Part shown: positions 16,948 through 25,928 of the stretch, one piece after another
Numbering within the stretch: position 1 is the stretch's first letter
How the letters are laid out: each line of letters opens with the position of its first letter
NCBI GenBank assembly: GCA_903900025.1
Contig: CAIULN010000079.1
Span: 1 to 64,000 of the forward strand
DNA: 64,000 bases
Source of the DNA: an uncultured Methanomicrobiales archaeon
GTDB lineage: Archaea; Halobacteriota; Methanomicrobia; Methanomicrobiales; Methanospirillaceae
Reading direction: 5' to 3'
Translations under genes and position numbers: made by a program
The notes under the pieces: generated by a model
Databases searched by the model: none
Told to the model about the DNA's origin: nothing
Seen by the model: the letters and a program-made list of their open reading frames with translations, nothing else

Positions 16948-17841
16948 ATGGATCTCAACCGCATCATCCCGTTCCTTGTCATGCCCCTGCTGCTCATTAT
17001 CGTCGAGATCGGAGCGCTCACCCTGTCGCTTCCGGTACAGGCAGCAGGAATCAGTGCATTCGAAGACCCGACTTCAGTGGCTAACCCGTTCATCTTTATT
17101 GTCATCCTGCTCGTGTTTACGGGATTTTTACTCCTGCTCATCAAATTCGGGTTTAAACGGGTCATCTCTATTGTTATCGGCGCCTCCATCTTTTTCACTT
17201 TTATCTATATCTTTTACGCGATTGTGTATGCCGCAACGGGTGCCACGGATATTTCGGTCCTCTTTATCCTCATATTGTCGGTCCTTGCAACGGTGGTTCT
17301 CTACTGGTACCCGGAATGGTACGTGATCGATACGCTCGGGATCCTCATCGCTGCCGGTGTTGCATCCATCTTTGGCGTTTCACTCGATATCCTCCCGGTT
17401 GTCATCCTCCTCATCCTCCTTGCCGTTTATGACGCGATCTCGGTATACAAGACAAAACACATGATCACGCTTGCGGAAGGTGTCATCGATCTCAAGACAC
17501 CGATCCTGTTTGTGATCCCCAAGAAACGGGACTATTCCTATATCCGTGAGGGTATAGGGAAGCTGGGAGAAGGACAGGAGCGCGCTGCATTCATTATGGG
17601 GATGGGGGACCTGATCATGCCCTCCATCCTTGTCGTTTCCGCCAACGTCTTTTTAAAAGGAACCCGCATCATGGGATTTGTAAACCTGCCTGCGCTGGGC
17701 GCAATCGTCGGCTCCCTTGCAGGGCTTGCCGTCCTTTTGTATTTTGTGAGTTCCGGAAAACCGCAGGCAGGGCTCCCTCCATTAAACGGGGGCACCCTTA
17801 TTGGTTTTGCTCTCGGGTTGGGACTTTCGTCCTTTTTATAG
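16948..17841 (+). CDS. presenilin-family intramembrane aspartyl protease
   Basis: 297 residues starting at 16948, where GGAG lies 6 nt upstream; an ATG at 16936 is in frame but overlaps that site. About nine hydrophobic helices. The two catalytic aspartates of presenilins are present: Y-D at residues 161-162 (LLAVYDAISVY) and G-x-G-D at 218-221 (IMGMGDLIMPS). A PxL motif (GLPPLNGG, about 277-279) replaces the canonical PAL. It should cleave membrane-spanning substrates within the bilayer. Very similar in layout to the Methanoculleus presenilin homologue used for structural work. Its end overlaps the convergent GTPase gene by 44 nt. Confidence 0.93.
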   Translation: MDLNRIIPFLVMPLLLIIVEIGALTLSLPVQAAGISAFEDPTSVANPFIFIVILLVFTGFLLLLIKFGFKRVISIVIGASIFFTFIYIFYAIVYAATGATDISVLFILILSVLATVVLYWYPEWYVIDTLGILIAAGVASIFGVSLDILPVVILLILLAVYDAISVYKTKHMITLAEGVIDLKTPILFVIPKKRDYSYIREGIGKLGEGQERAAFIMGMGDLIMPSILVVSANVFLKGTRIMGFVNLPALGAIVGSLAGLAVLLYFVSSGKPQAGLPPLNGGTLIGFALGLGLSSFL

Positions 17842-18766
17842 GCACGGGACGGTAGGAGAGCAGGCGCTCCAGAATTTCGCTGACACCATCACCGGTTTCC
17901 GTGGACATCGTAAGATCCCGATCCGATCGTACGATATCTGATTTGTTTGCGACTGCAACGATCGGCACAGAAACAAGCCCTGCAACTTCATCGAGCAGGT
18001 GGCGCTGTACTTCGATGGGATACCCGCAATGCTCGGAGGGATCGATAATGAAGAGCACGACATTGGCAACATTCATGATGGCAGAGAGTGCCTGCCGTTC
18101 GATTGCGTTGCGTTCATCGGCAGGGCGGTCGAGGATCCCCGGTGTATCGACAAACTGGACCCGTTGCCGCCCCTCGGCCCGGTGCCCGACAATAATCCCC
18201 TTCGTCGTAAAAGGGTACGATGCTATCTCCGGGGTCGCGGTGGATACCCGGCGGATGAATGATGACTTGCCTACATTGGGATACCCGGCAATAACGACCG
18301 TGAACGCGTCATCGATATGCGGGAGGGTCCGCAGAACGTTGCGCACCTCGTTCAAAAAAAGCAGGTCGCGTTTGATCTGGTGGACCATGGACGCAAGGCG
18401 GGCGACCGCCCGTTTGCGGACCGCGAGTGAGTCCGGAGCCCTCCTTGACTGGTATGCCAGCTCATCGCCCACCCTCTTTGTGTGTTTTGCCGCCCACCCG
18501 ACAGCCCCCAGAGCCTGTTTTATACGGTCAAGACCATACAGGATCTCAACAAGTTCACGATAAAATTGCGGCAACTCTTCAAATTCCGGGAACCCGCGGA
18601 TGATATACACCAGACGGTCATGGATCCCATGGCTGACAGCCCGGATGAACTCCTCGTTCGCCCGGTCTTTATTCATTTTCTCTTTCATCTTCTTTGCCGC
18701 ACGGCGAAAACTCCTGTCGAGGATCTCGTCAGCCGTTGGCACCGTCGGTAATTTTTCGAACTCCAC
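17798..18766 (-). CDS. Nog1-type archaeal GTPase
   Basis: 322 residues from a GTG at 18766. An N-terminal helical domain (about 1-155) is typical of Nog1. The GTPase domain follows: G1 GYPNVGKSSF, G2 region YPFTTKG, G3 VDTPGILDRP, G4 NKSDIV. Nog1/OBG-HflX-like proteins bind the large ribosomal subunit during its assembly. The archaeal version lacks the eukaryotic C-terminal extension, as here. It shares its upstream region with the divergent HTH-CBS gene and converges on the presenilin gene. Confidence 0.92.
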   Translation of the reverse strand: MEFEKLPTVPTADEILDRSFRRAAKKMKEKMNKDRANEEFIRAVSHGIHDRLVYIIRGFPEFEELPQFYRELVEILYGLDRIKQALGAVGWAAKHTKRVGDELAYQSRRAPDSLAVRKRAVARLASMVHQIKRDLLFLNEVRNVLRTLPHIDDAFTVVIAGYPNVGKSSFIRRVSTATPEIASYPFTTKGIIVGHRAEGRQRVQFVDTPGILDRPADERNAIERQALSAIMNVANVVLFIIDPSEHCGYPIEVQRHLLDEVAGLVSVPIVAVANKSDIVRSDRDLTMSTETGDGVSEILERLLSYRPVPIKRTKVPTREQNQ

Positions 18767-18778
18767 GAATCTCTAACC

Positions 18779-18790
18779 TATATATTTATG
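18779..18790. promoter_or_regulatory. TATA-like box between divergent genes
   Basis: CTATATATTTAT lies about 28 nt before the ATG of the HTH-CBS gene and about 19-23 nt before the GTG of the Nog1 gene. For the plus-strand gene this spacing predicts a transcript beginning at or beside the start codon (leaderless). The symmetric A/T core could serve both directions. Confidence 0.5.
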
Positions 18791-18812
18791 GACAGTTATA
18801 CGGTTTATCGTT

Positions 18813-19691
18813 ATGGACTTATCCCTCATCCAGAAAGATATCCTCATCACCCTGATCACCCTGTATCACCAGCACTCCCGTTCCATCAAAGGAGAAGATA
18901 TTGCGGATGTGATCCGGCGCAACCCGGGAACTGTCCGCAACCAGATGCAGGCGCTCAAAACGATCGGGCTTGTTGATGGCATACCAGGTCCAAAGGGGGG
19001 ATATATCCCGACCGCTCTTGCCTACAAAGAGCTCAACCTGAATATTTCTGAGGGGGACTATGATGTCAGTATCAGCCGGAATGGGGAGATCGTTAAAGGT
19101 GTAAATGTAACTGAAATCGATTTTACAACACTTTGCAACCCTGATATATGCCATGCGGTCATCAAGTTGATCGGCAGTGCCAAATTCTTTGAGATCGGTG
19201 ACCAGATCACCATCGGCCCGACCCCGGTCAACAAGCTGGTCATCAAGGGGGAAGTGTTTGGAAAAGATGAATCTGAACAGTCTTTGCTTATCTCCACATC
19301 AGAAATGGTCTCGCTCCCAAAAAAGGAGATCAGATATTATATGAGCGCACCGTTAAAGACCCTGCAGAGTTCTGCCACGCTGCGCGAAACCATCACCCTT
19401 TTTAACACAAACCATATTCACGGTGCACCGGTCATCGATCGCGGGAAACTCAGGGGGATCATTACGATGAGCGATATAACAAAAGCAATCGAAAACGAAC
19501 TCCCACTGGCCACCAAAGTTACCGCTGTGATGACGACCGATGTGGTTGAGGTCCCGTCAAACACAAAACTGTTTGAGGTGGTACGGAGATTCAAGGAGAG
19601 GGAAATCGGTCGCATTATCGTTGTCGAGGACGGAAAACCGGTTGGTATCCTTACACATTCTGATATTATCAGGGTCTTTCCCTCCCTGTGA
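18813..19691 (+). CDS. HTH-CBS domain transcriptional regulator
   Basis: 292 residues. Residues 1-65 are a winged helix (DILITLITLYHQHSRSIKGE, NPGTVRNQMQALKTIGLVDG). A middle domain of about 100 residues with IVKGVNVTEIDF is characteristic of this archaeal family. Two CBS domains close the protein (about 175-232 and 235-292), with VIDRGKLRGIITMSDI and VVEDGKPVGILTHSDI. CBS pairs bind adenosyl ligands, so this is probably a nucleotide-sensing regulator. Targets are unknown. Leaderless start predicted from the TATA-like box at 18779. Confidence 0.88.
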   Translation: MDLSLIQKDILITLITLYHQHSRSIKGEDIADVIRRNPGTVRNQMQALKTIGLVDGIPGPKGGYIPTALAYKELNLNISEGDYDVSISRNGEIVKGVNVTEIDFTTLCNPDICHAVIKLIGSAKFFEIGDQITIGPTPVNKLVIKGEVFGKDESEQSLLISTSEMVSLPKKEIRYYMSAPLKTLQSSATLRETITLFNTNHIHGAPVIDRGKLRGIITMSDITKAIENELPLATKVTAVMTTDVVEVPSNTKLFEVVRRFKEREIGRIIVVEDGKPVGILTHSDIIRVFPSL

Positions 19692-19710
19692 TAGTTGTCC
19701 GGTGAGATAT

Positions 19711-19720
19711 TTTTTATACC
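19711..19720 (+). promoter_or_regulatory. TATA box of the histone gene
   Basis: TTTTTATACC lies about 35 nt before the histone ATG at 19750, placing the transcript start near 19740 with a short leader that just holds an AAGGACT ribosome site. Confidence 0.45.
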
Positions 19721-19749
19721 ATGAGAAGTGAACAAAAGAGAAGGACTGA

Positions 19750-19965
19750 ATGCCTATGACTGAACTATCCCAATCCGCGGTTGAACGGATCTTAAAAAAA
19801 GCCGGTGCCGGGCGTGTCAGCGCTGATGCTACGACAACCCTTGCCGATCTCATGGAAGAATACGGGTTGTTTCTTGCAAAGGAGGCAAAAAAGATGTCAG
19901 ACCATGCGGGAAGAAAGACGATGAGGGGTTCTGACGTCAGAATGGCGGCTGAAATGTTCAAATAA
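19750..19965 (+). CDS. archaeal histone
   Basis: 71 residues (ATG at 19750, or the second Met at 19756). A single histone fold with no tail: LSQSAVERILKKAGAGRVSA, a long central helix containing LMEEYGLFLAKEAKKMSD, then HAGRKTMRGSDVRMAAEMF. The RKT and R residues that touch DNA in HMf are present. It should dimerise and wrap DNA into nucleosome-like particles. It stands alone with its own TATA box. Confidence 0.96.
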   Translation: MPMTELSQSAVERILKKAGAGRVSADATTTLADLMEEYGLFLAKEAKKMSDHAGRKTMRGSDVRMAAEMFK

Positions 19966-20036
19966 CGAATAATGTCATACAATCCTTCAAATAATCCCCT
20001 AAAATCCGCCGGTTCAATCCCGATTTTTAGAACACT

Positions 20037-20050
20037 TTAAATATTTATAC
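20037..20050 (+). promoter_or_regulatory. TATA box of the PRC-barrel gene
   Basis: TTAAATATTTATAC is centred about 23 nt before the ATG at 20066, so the transcript probably begins at the start codon (leaderless). Confidence 0.5.
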
Positions 20051-20065
20051 GTCGTCAATTTTTTT

Positions 20066-20320
20066 ATGACACGCGTATTTGCCCGCAGCCTTTCAAGAAA
20101 AAAGATCATGAGCAATGACGGGAAGCTTATCGGCACGCTTAAAAATATCAGGGTTGATTTTGATTCCGGTCAGGTAATCGAGCTCATCATTCATCCGGAT
20201 CAGACTTTTGTCACCGATGGGTACAACCTTGAGGATGACAAACTTCTTATCATTCCGTTTGAGGCGGTAAAAGACATCAAGGATTATATTGTGGTCGACC
20301 GCTTCATTGCACGAAAATAA
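20066..20320 (+). CDS. PRC-barrel domain protein
   Basis: 84 residues forming a lone PRC barrel: ARSLSRKKIMSNDGKLIGTL, a D-F-D-x-x-x-G-Q-V stretch, then [18 protein letters not shown]. Small archaeal PRC-barrel proteins of this type are widespread, and related domains occur in RNA processing (RimM) and photosystem assembly; the archaeal role is uncharacterised, possibly linked to RNA metabolism or cell division. Its stop overlaps the convergent phosphatase gene by 37 nt. Confidence 0.88.
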   Translation: MTRVFARSLSRKKIMSNDGKLIGTLKNIRVDFDSGQVIELIIHPDQTFVTDGYNLEDDKLLIIPFEAVKDIKDYIVVDRFIARK

Positions 20321-21000
20321 GGTACATATTTTTCGACTGCTTCAACAAACCCGTTTCCAAACTCTTTTTCTGTTACATACTGGGCAGCTGCCTTGACATC
20401 CGGGGGGGCATTGGCAACGGTAACCCCAATGCCTGCAGTTGTAAGCATCGGGATATCGTTGAGGGAGTCACCAATCGCAAGAAAATCAGATGGTGACAGT
20501 TCCATCTCCTGTGCAAGAGGTACAAGTGCAGTTCCTTTATTCACGCCCTGGGACTGCAGGTGAATCGCAAAACCGGTATCCAGGACCTCGACGGGATGAT
20601 CCTTGAGAAGTGTCTTCACTTCCCCGACAGGGACCGTCCGGGCGAACGCGAGATCGGCAAACCGGTAGGTTGGGCTGTAGAGTTCAAGTTCAATCCCCCG
20701 TGCCCTGTAATGGGACTGCACCACCCCCAGCGCCCTCCTGCAGACCGCCTGATCTCCCGTAATACGCAGGGTACCGGTGTAGCCGACCCGGAACACTCCC
20801 CCGTTCTCAGCAATGAAGGTCCCGCGGGTTCCCACCATTTTACAGAGAGCATCCATGAAACATGCGGTATTCCCGCTTGCAAACACCACTTCAACACCCT
20901 GTTCCTGCAGTACTCTGATTGATTCGATTGCGGCAGTGTTGATGCGGCGGGACGGATCGGTAATCGTCCCATCCACATCGGTCAGGAGTGCTCTTAACAA
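20284..21000 (-). CDS. phosphoglycolate phosphatase, HAD superfamily
   Basis: 238 residues from a TTG at 21000 that overlaps the radA stop. HAD motif [12 protein letters not shown] is at residues 8-18, motif II VFASGN near 55, motif III Lys in [10 protein letters not shown], and motif [14 protein letters not shown]. The C2B cap fits the archaeal phosphoglycolate phosphatase (TA0175-like) group, which removes 2-phosphoglycolate arising from DNA repair or side reactions. Cotranscribed behind radA, which fits a repair connection. Confidence 0.9.
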   Translation of the reverse strand: MLRALLTDVDGTITDPSRRINTAAIESIRVLQEQGVEVVFASGNTACFMDALCKMVGTRGTFIAENGGVFRVGYTGTLRITGDQAVCRRALGVVQSHYRARGIELELYSPTYRFADLAFARTVPVGEVKTLLKDHPVEVLDTGFAIHLQSQGVNKGTALVPLAQEMELSPSDFLAIGDSLNDIPMLTTAGIGVTVANAPPDVKAAAQYVTEKEFGNGFVEAVEKYVPYFRAMKRSTTI

Positions 21001-21968
21001 GGCTTGAGACCTGCCTCTTCAACCATGAATGGTGCCTCGCCTTCCGGGAGGTTGGGGCTGTCCACCAGGCGTGCAATGCGTTTGCCGCCCTTGCTCTTGC
21101 GCAGGTAGATCCGGAACGTGGCGGTGTGTCCTACGATGTTGCCACCAATGGGTTTTGTCGGGTCTCCGAAGAAGACCGCGGGGTTGGACATTACCTGGTT
21201 TGTGACGAGCGCTACCGCGTTGTGTTCATCAACGAGCTTGAAGAGATCGTGCATGTGCCGGTTCAGCTTCTGCTGGCGTGTTGCAAGCGTCCCTCTCCCG
21301 GCATATTCCGCCCGGAAATGGGCCGTGAGCGAATCGATGATGAACAGCTTGAACGGTTTTTCGCTGTTTTTGAGATCGTTTACCAGCTCCCGGGAGTTCT
21401 CAACAAGGAGCATCTGGTGGTCTGAGGTATGTGCCCGGGCGATGTGAATGTTCTTTAAAAACTCCTGAGCATCGAGCCCCTTCATACCAAGACCGTTCAC
21501 CATCTGTTCGATACGCTCCGGGCGGAAGGTGTTTTCCGTATCGATATAGATGACACTCCCGTTTAAGCCCCCATCATCTTCCGGGAGCTGAACATTGACT
21601 GCCATCTGGTGGACGATCTGACTCTTTCCGGAGCCGAACTCGCCATACATCTCGGTGATCGCCTGCGTCTCCAGCCCTCCCCCCATCAGGGTATCCAGTT
21701 CCGGGACACGGAAAGAGATCTTTCTCACGTCTTTTCTCTGTTCAAAGATGTCTTTGCCGGTCTTGAACCCGTCAATATCCGCTTTCTCCCTCGCCGCCTT
21801 TATGATCTTTTTTGCGGTTGCTTCGGAGATCTCGGTAATCTCGGCAAGCTCTGCTGCTGAAGTGGTCGCAACGCTTTCAATGGTGAGATAACCGGCTTCG
21901 CGGAGTTTTTCAGCCGTACTCGGGCCTACACCCGGTAAATCCTCAATCTCTAATGGTCTTTCAGCCAT
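20994..21968 (-). CDS. radA: DNA repair and recombination protein RadA
   Basis: About 324 residues from the ATG at 21968, with GGAGAT about 11 nt upstream. RadA is the archaeal RecA/Rad51 strand-exchange ATPase. An N-terminal helix-hairpin-helix region ([18 protein letters not shown], plus [13 protein letters not shown]) is followed by the core with Walker [12 protein letters not shown], a polymerisation-like segment [16 protein letters not shown], Walker [18 protein letters not shown], and loop L2 [20 protein letters not shown]. No intein. Transcribed together with the phosphoglycolate phosphatase. Confidence 0.98.
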   Translation of the reverse strand: MAERPLEIEDLPGVGPSTAEKLREAGYLTIESVATTSAAELAEITEISEATAKKIIKAAREKADIDGFKTGKDIFEQRKDVRKISFRVPELDTLMGGGLETQAITEMYGEFGSGKSQIVHQMAVNVQLPEDDGGLNGSVIYIDTENTFRPERIEQMVNGLGMKGLDAQEFLKNIHIARAHTSDHQMLLVENSRELVNDLKNSEKPFKLFIIDSLTAHFRAEYAGRGTLATRQQKLNRHMHDLFKLVDEHNAVALVTNQVMSNPAVFFGDPTKPIGGNIVGHTATFRIYLRKSKGGKRIARLVDSPNLPEGEAPFMVEEAGLKPC

Positions 21969-22053
21969 TTTGTATAACATCTCCTATGGCACAACAACAT
22001 TTTAAACCCACACATATATGCTCTCGGAGTGTGCAGGGTGAAAGTGAACTGTT

Positions 22054-23358
22054 CTATTGAATGAGGATTTCGTGAATTTTCTTGGCTTTTTTTCTGACAT
22101 CATCTGATGAAAGATGGATCGGCTCCCAGTGGTCTGGTCTGATCCTGTCACCAGAGACGGTTCCCTGCACCTGCACTTCCCGCCATGCCGGCAGATCGCT
22201 GCCACCATCGATCAGGTATCTCACATCCCCGTTGTCGATGAAAGTGTTGCTCTGGCTTGTGATAACCGTTCCATCAAAGACAATCGTACCGGATTGCATC
22301 TTTGGGAGAATGACTGCACTGCCCCTCCCTGCACCAAGCTCGATTCTCCCGAACCTTCCGGGCTTTGCGGTTGCATGATACACCTCAATTTTATCGCAGG
22401 GCACAACCGAAAGAAGGGCTTTTTCACCCCAGAGCACAACGTTGAGATCGTCTTGTCCATCCGTAATGACAATATTCCTGACCCACGATGCCCTGCTGTC
22501 CCTTGTCGTAAACGCACGCGGTTCCTGCACCCGCTTCACATCCCCCTGCACCGAATAGGTGCCCTTGTCGCCCACTGAACCTATCGGGGTGAACGGCAGG
22601 GAAATCTGCATATCCGTAACCGCAACCGTGCTCTTCTCGTCAAGGCTGTATGCCCTCCCCTCACCACGCCCATCCGGTTTTGCCCCGGTAATGTGAAGTG
22701 TGGATCTTTTGGGGATGCCGGCAAGGATCTCTTTTGTCCATGCGACAAGCCTGGCAGTGCCATTTTCATCAGCGATCACCGCCTCCACCATCTCACCGGT
22801 TGTCCCGTCTTTTCGGGTGAATGTACGGGGCTCTTTTTTTGCAATAAGAATTACATCGAGATCAACGGGGTCTGTCGACAAACGTGTGGTCCCTGCACCC
22901 TGTCCGGCACAGGTACAGGTGATATCACATGTTGATTTCCGCAGGGCAAGCGCGTAGATCTCGTGCATGGTCCTTCCTGAATGGCGCCCGATAATCTCCA
23001 GCACGTCCCCGCCAGCGATCTCCTCAACAGCCGCTGCCCGTTCGTCCCAGAGCACCACCCGTGCGGTCCCGGTCTCATCCCCGACCAGCAGGGTGGCTAC
23101 CGCACCGCGCTCACCATCAGCACGGTCAAATTCCCTGACCTCCGTCTTGTCAAGCACTTTTGCAAAAAAAGAGAAGAGGCTGGATTTTCCACCCAGACCT
23201 TTGATCTTTACATGGGCTCTTCCCAGTTCTCCAACCACGAGCATGGCAGCGGTCGGTTCGTCAATCAGATCGCCGCATTCATCGATCTTTTCCTCTACCC
23301 GCCGGGTAAACTCCTCTTTTTTTATGAGGTCATCGACCAGCGCGTAATGGAAGAGCAT
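22054..23358 (-). CDS. replication protein A, multi-OB-fold ssDNA-binding protein
   Basis: 434 residues; GGAGAG lies upstream of the ATG at 23358. At least three OB folds can be traced: about 65-150 (TLLVGDETGTARVVLWDE), about 165-260 (EAVIADENGTARLVAWTKE) and about 270-360 (NIVITDGQDDLNVVLWGEKA), with a fourth barrel near the C-terminus. The repeated D-G/E-N-G-T-x-R-x-x-x-W pattern marks RPA-type folds. It protects single-stranded DNA in replication and repair. A short CDITCTC stretch sits between folds, but no classical zinc finger was found. It lies 18 nt after lysA on the same strand. Confidence 0.93.
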   Translation of the reverse strand: MLFHYALVDDLIKKEEFTRRVEEKIDECGDLIDEPTAAMLVVGELGRAHVKIKGLGGKSSLFSFFAKVLDKTEVREFDRADGERGAVATLLVGDETGTARVVLWDERAAAVEEIAGGDVLEIIGRHSGRTMHEIYALALRKSTCDITCTCAGQGAGTTRLSTDPVDLDVILIAKKEPRTFTRKDGTTGEMVEAVIADENGTARLVAWTKEILAGIPKRSTLHITGAKPDGRGEGRAYSLDEKSTVAVTDMQISLPFTPIGSVGDKGTYSVQGDVKRVQEPRAFTTRDSRASWVRNIVITDGQDDLNVVLWGEKALLSVVPCDKIEVYHATAKPGRFGRIELGAGRGSAVILPKMQSGTIVFDGTVITSQSNTFIDNGDVRYLIDGGSDLPAWREVQVQGTVSGDRIRPDHWEPIHLSSDDVRKKAKKIHEILIQ

Positions 23359-23376
23359 ATCCGTCTCTCTCCGGGT

Positions 23377-24669
23377 TTACCGCTGCCAGGGAGGGCATTC
23401 CATCGTTGCGGTGATATCACGAATGGTCTCCTGCCTCCGCATCAGTGATGCCGTATCCCCCCGGACGAGCACCTCAGGGCACCGGGGGCGGCTGTTATAC
23501 TGCGAGGACATCGCAAATCCATACGCCCCGGTGTCAAGCACGGCGATGATATCCCCTGCTACAAGCCCGGGGAGTTTCCTGTCATGTGCGAGAATGTCAC
23601 CGGTTTCACATATCGGGCCCGTGACGGTATATTCCGTGGTCAGGGAGGCATCTGCCCTGTTTGCCACGATGACTTCGTGATAGGCGTCGTACATCGCCGG
23701 GCGGATAAGCAGGTTGAACCCGGCGTCAACGTTGGCAAACCGCCTGTGCGCCTCTTTTGTCGAGTTGACGCGGGTGAGGAGTAGTGTGGAATCAGCGACG
23801 AGGGAGCGACCGGGCTCGACCCACAGTTCCGGTGTAATCCCGCATGCTTCGACGCCGGCTTTGAAGATGGGAATGACCTTTGCTGCATAGTCCTCCGGGG
23901 TGGGGGCCGGGTCCGTATCGTGGTGATAGGGGATCCCGAGCCCCCCACCGAGATCGATAAATTCGAGTCGTACGCCCATCTCTGTAAGCTCCTTTGCGAT
24001 CCGCACCATCACTTCAGCGGCCCTGGCGAAGGGCTCAACATCAAGGATCTGTGAGCCGATGTGGCAGTGAATCCCGACCGGCTGTATATGTTTGCATGAG
24101 AGGGCTTTGCGGTACGCTGCCGGAATCTCCTTGTGAGGGATGCCGAACTTGCTCGTCGCAAGTCCGGTTGCGATCTTCGGGTGCGTGGGGACTTCAAGTG
24201 CCGGGTTCACCCGGAAGGCGATCTCCACTGTTTTTCCTGCCGCTTTCGCCGCTGCATCGAGCTGGTAAAGCTCATCGAGCGAGTCCACCGAGACTTTCAC
24301 GCCTTTTTCCACAGCAAGCCGCAGGTCAGCGGGTGCCTTTGAACTGCCATTGAAAAGCAGTTTTTCCGGCTGCATGCCTGCGTCAAGTGCGAGATGGAGC
24401 TCTCCGGAGGAAAAGACATCGGCCCCGGCACCCAGATCCGCGAGCGCACGTATCACGGCAAGGTTGCCGTTTGCCTTTGCTGCAAAGAGCACCCTCACCT
24501 TCGGGTACCGGCTGGAAAGCGCTTTCTGGTAACTCCGGAACTGCTCACATACCCGGTCCTCGCTCGTCACGTAGAGCGGTGTCCCGTACTGCTGTGCAAG
24601 GGCGACGCAGTCGAGCCCGTTGAGGTGGAGGTGCCCGTTTTTTATCGAGAGGTGGTGGGGGAGTTTCAT
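23377..24669 (-). CDS. lysA: diaminopimelate decarboxylase
   Basis: 430 residues, full length. It makes L-lysine from meso-diaminopimelate with PLP. The PLP lysine lies in VLFAAKANGNLAVIRAL. Further marks are DVFSSGELHLALDAG, GIHCHIGSQI, LEFIDLGGGLGIPY, WVEPGRSLVADS and the C-terminal GPICETGDILAHDRKLP with the catalytic Cys, then GAYGFAMSSQYNSRPRCPEVLV. Its start overlaps the dapL stop by 4 nt, so the two lysine genes are coupled. Confidence 0.97.
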   Translation of the reverse strand: MKLPHHLSIKNGHLHLNGLDCVALAQQYGTPLYVTSEDRVCEQFRSYQKALSSRYPKVRVLFAAKANGNLAVIRALADLGAGADVFSSGELHLALDAGMQPEKLLFNGSSKAPADLRLAVEKGVKVSVDSLDELYQLDAAAKAAGKTVEIAFRVNPALEVPTHPKIATGLATSKFGIPHKEIPAAYRKALSCKHIQPVGIHCHIGSQILDVEPFARAAEVMVRIAKELTEMGVRLEFIDLGGGLGIPYHHDTDPAPTPEDYAAKVIPIFKAGVEACGITPELWVEPGRSLVADSTLLLTRVNSTKEAHRRFANVDAGFNLLIRPAMYDAYHEVIVANRADASLTTEYTVTGPICETGDILAHDRKLPGLVAGDIIAVLDTGAYGFAMSSQYNSRPRCPEVLVRGDTASLMRRQETIRDITATMECPPWQR

Positions 24670-25814
24670 ACATCAAGCCCCCGCATCCGTTCGATCGCCT
24701 CGTTGATCCGTGACACCGGCCGCGTGAGCGCAAACCGCACATACCCTTCCCCGCTCGAACCGAACCCGACCCCCGGTGTTGCCACGATGCCCGCTTCGCT
24801 GAGGAGCTTTGCCGCGAATGCCATGCAGTCCTGTACCGGCAGCCAGACGTAGAACGTCGCCTGTGGTGCCGGCACATCAAAGCCAAGGCTCCGGAGCCCG
24901 GCAATGAGCACATCCCTGCGCTCCTGGTAGATTGCGCACGCGTTCCTGACGCAGTCCTGCGGGCCGGTGAGCGCTGTGATCGCCGCGCGCTGCACGGCGT
25001 TGAAGACCCCGGAGTCCACGTTGGTCTTCACCCGCCCGAGCCCGGCAAGGATCTCTTCGTTGCCGACTGCCATCCCGATCCGCCAGCCGGTCATGTTGTA
25101 GGTCTTGGAGAGCGAGTGCATCTCGACACCGACCTCCATTGCCCCTTTTGTTTCGAGAAATGAGGGGGCGCGGTAGCCGTCATACGCGATCTCGGAGTAC
25201 GCGTTGTCCGAGACCACGACAATGTCATGATCGGATGCAAAGTTAACGACCTCCCTGTAAAAGCCGTCAGGAGCGACCGCTGCCGTCGGGTTATTCGGGT
25301 AGTTGATGAACATGAGCTTTGCTGCTTTTGCCACTTTTTCTGGGATTTTTTCAAGCAGCGGAACAAAGTTATTCTCCCTTGCAAGGGGCATTTCGTACAC
25401 TCTTCCCTCTGCAAAGAGCGTGCCCGTCCGGTAGACCGGGTAGCCGGGGCTCGGGGCGAGCACGAAATCACCGGGATTTACAAACGCCTCGGCGATATGG
25501 GCGATGCCATCCTTGGACCCCATCAGGGCGATCACCTCTTTTACCGGATCGAGCGATACCCCGAAGCGCTGTTGATACCAGTCCGCAACAGCGCTGCGGT
25601 ACTCCGGCATGCCTGCATAGGAAGGATAGTGGTGGTTGTCCGGGTTCTGTGCTGCTTCGCACAGGGACGATACGATATGGCCAGGAGTAGGAAGGTCGGG
25701 GTCCCCCACGCCAAGGTCGATGATGTCAGTGCCTTTTTTCTGCTGTTCCGCTTTCATCTCGTCGATCCGTGCAAAAAGGTACGGTGGGAGATTACTCATG
25801 CGTGCTGCGTACAT
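24666..25814 (-). CDS. dapL: LL-diaminopimelate aminotransferase
   Basis: 382 residues from the ATG at 25814 (MYAARMSNLPPYLFARID, as in archaeal homologues). It makes LL-DAP directly from tetrahydrodipicolinate, bypassing acylated intermediates. Fold-I features: IIDLGVGDPDLPTPG, substrate loop, FINYPNNPTAAV, VVSDNAYSEIAYDG, and the Schiff-base lysine in HSLSKTYNMTGWRIG. Paired with lysA by a 4-nt overlap, giving the last steps of the methanogen lysine pathway. Confidence 0.93.
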   Translation of the reverse strand: MYAARMSNLPPYLFARIDEMKAEQQKKGTDIIDLGVGDPDLPTPGHIVSSLCEAAQNPDNHHYPSYAGMPEYRSAVADWYQQRFGVSLDPVKEVIALMGSKDGIAHIAEAFVNPGDFVLAPSPGYPVYRTGTLFAEGRVYEMPLARENNFVPLLEKIPEKVAKAAKLMFINYPNNPTAAVAPDGFYREVVNFASDHDIVVVSDNAYSEIAYDGYRAPSFLETKGAMEVGVEMHSLSKTYNMTGWRIGMAVGNEEILAGLGRVKTNVDSGVFNAVQRAAITALTGPQDCVRNACAIYQERRDVLIAGLRSLGFDVPAPQATFYVWLPVQDCMAFAAKLLSEAGIVATPGVGFGSSGEGYVRFALTRPVSRINEAIERMRGLDV

Positions 25815-25895
25815 ACCCAATACATGTGTGTGCTTTATTCTCTAGTAATTAACGATGCCTGAACTTATTGTTGCCCGGTACAGGGATGTGTCATA

Positions 25896-25907
25896 CCCTT
25901 ATAAGCC
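25896..25907 (+). promoter_or_regulatory. TATA box of the ABC exporter operon
   Basis: CCCTTATAAGCC is centred 27 nt before the ATG at 25929, predicting a leaderless or nearly leaderless transcript for the ABC ATPase. Confidence 0.5.
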
Positions 25908-25928
25908 TGGACTCATAATATCAGTTTT

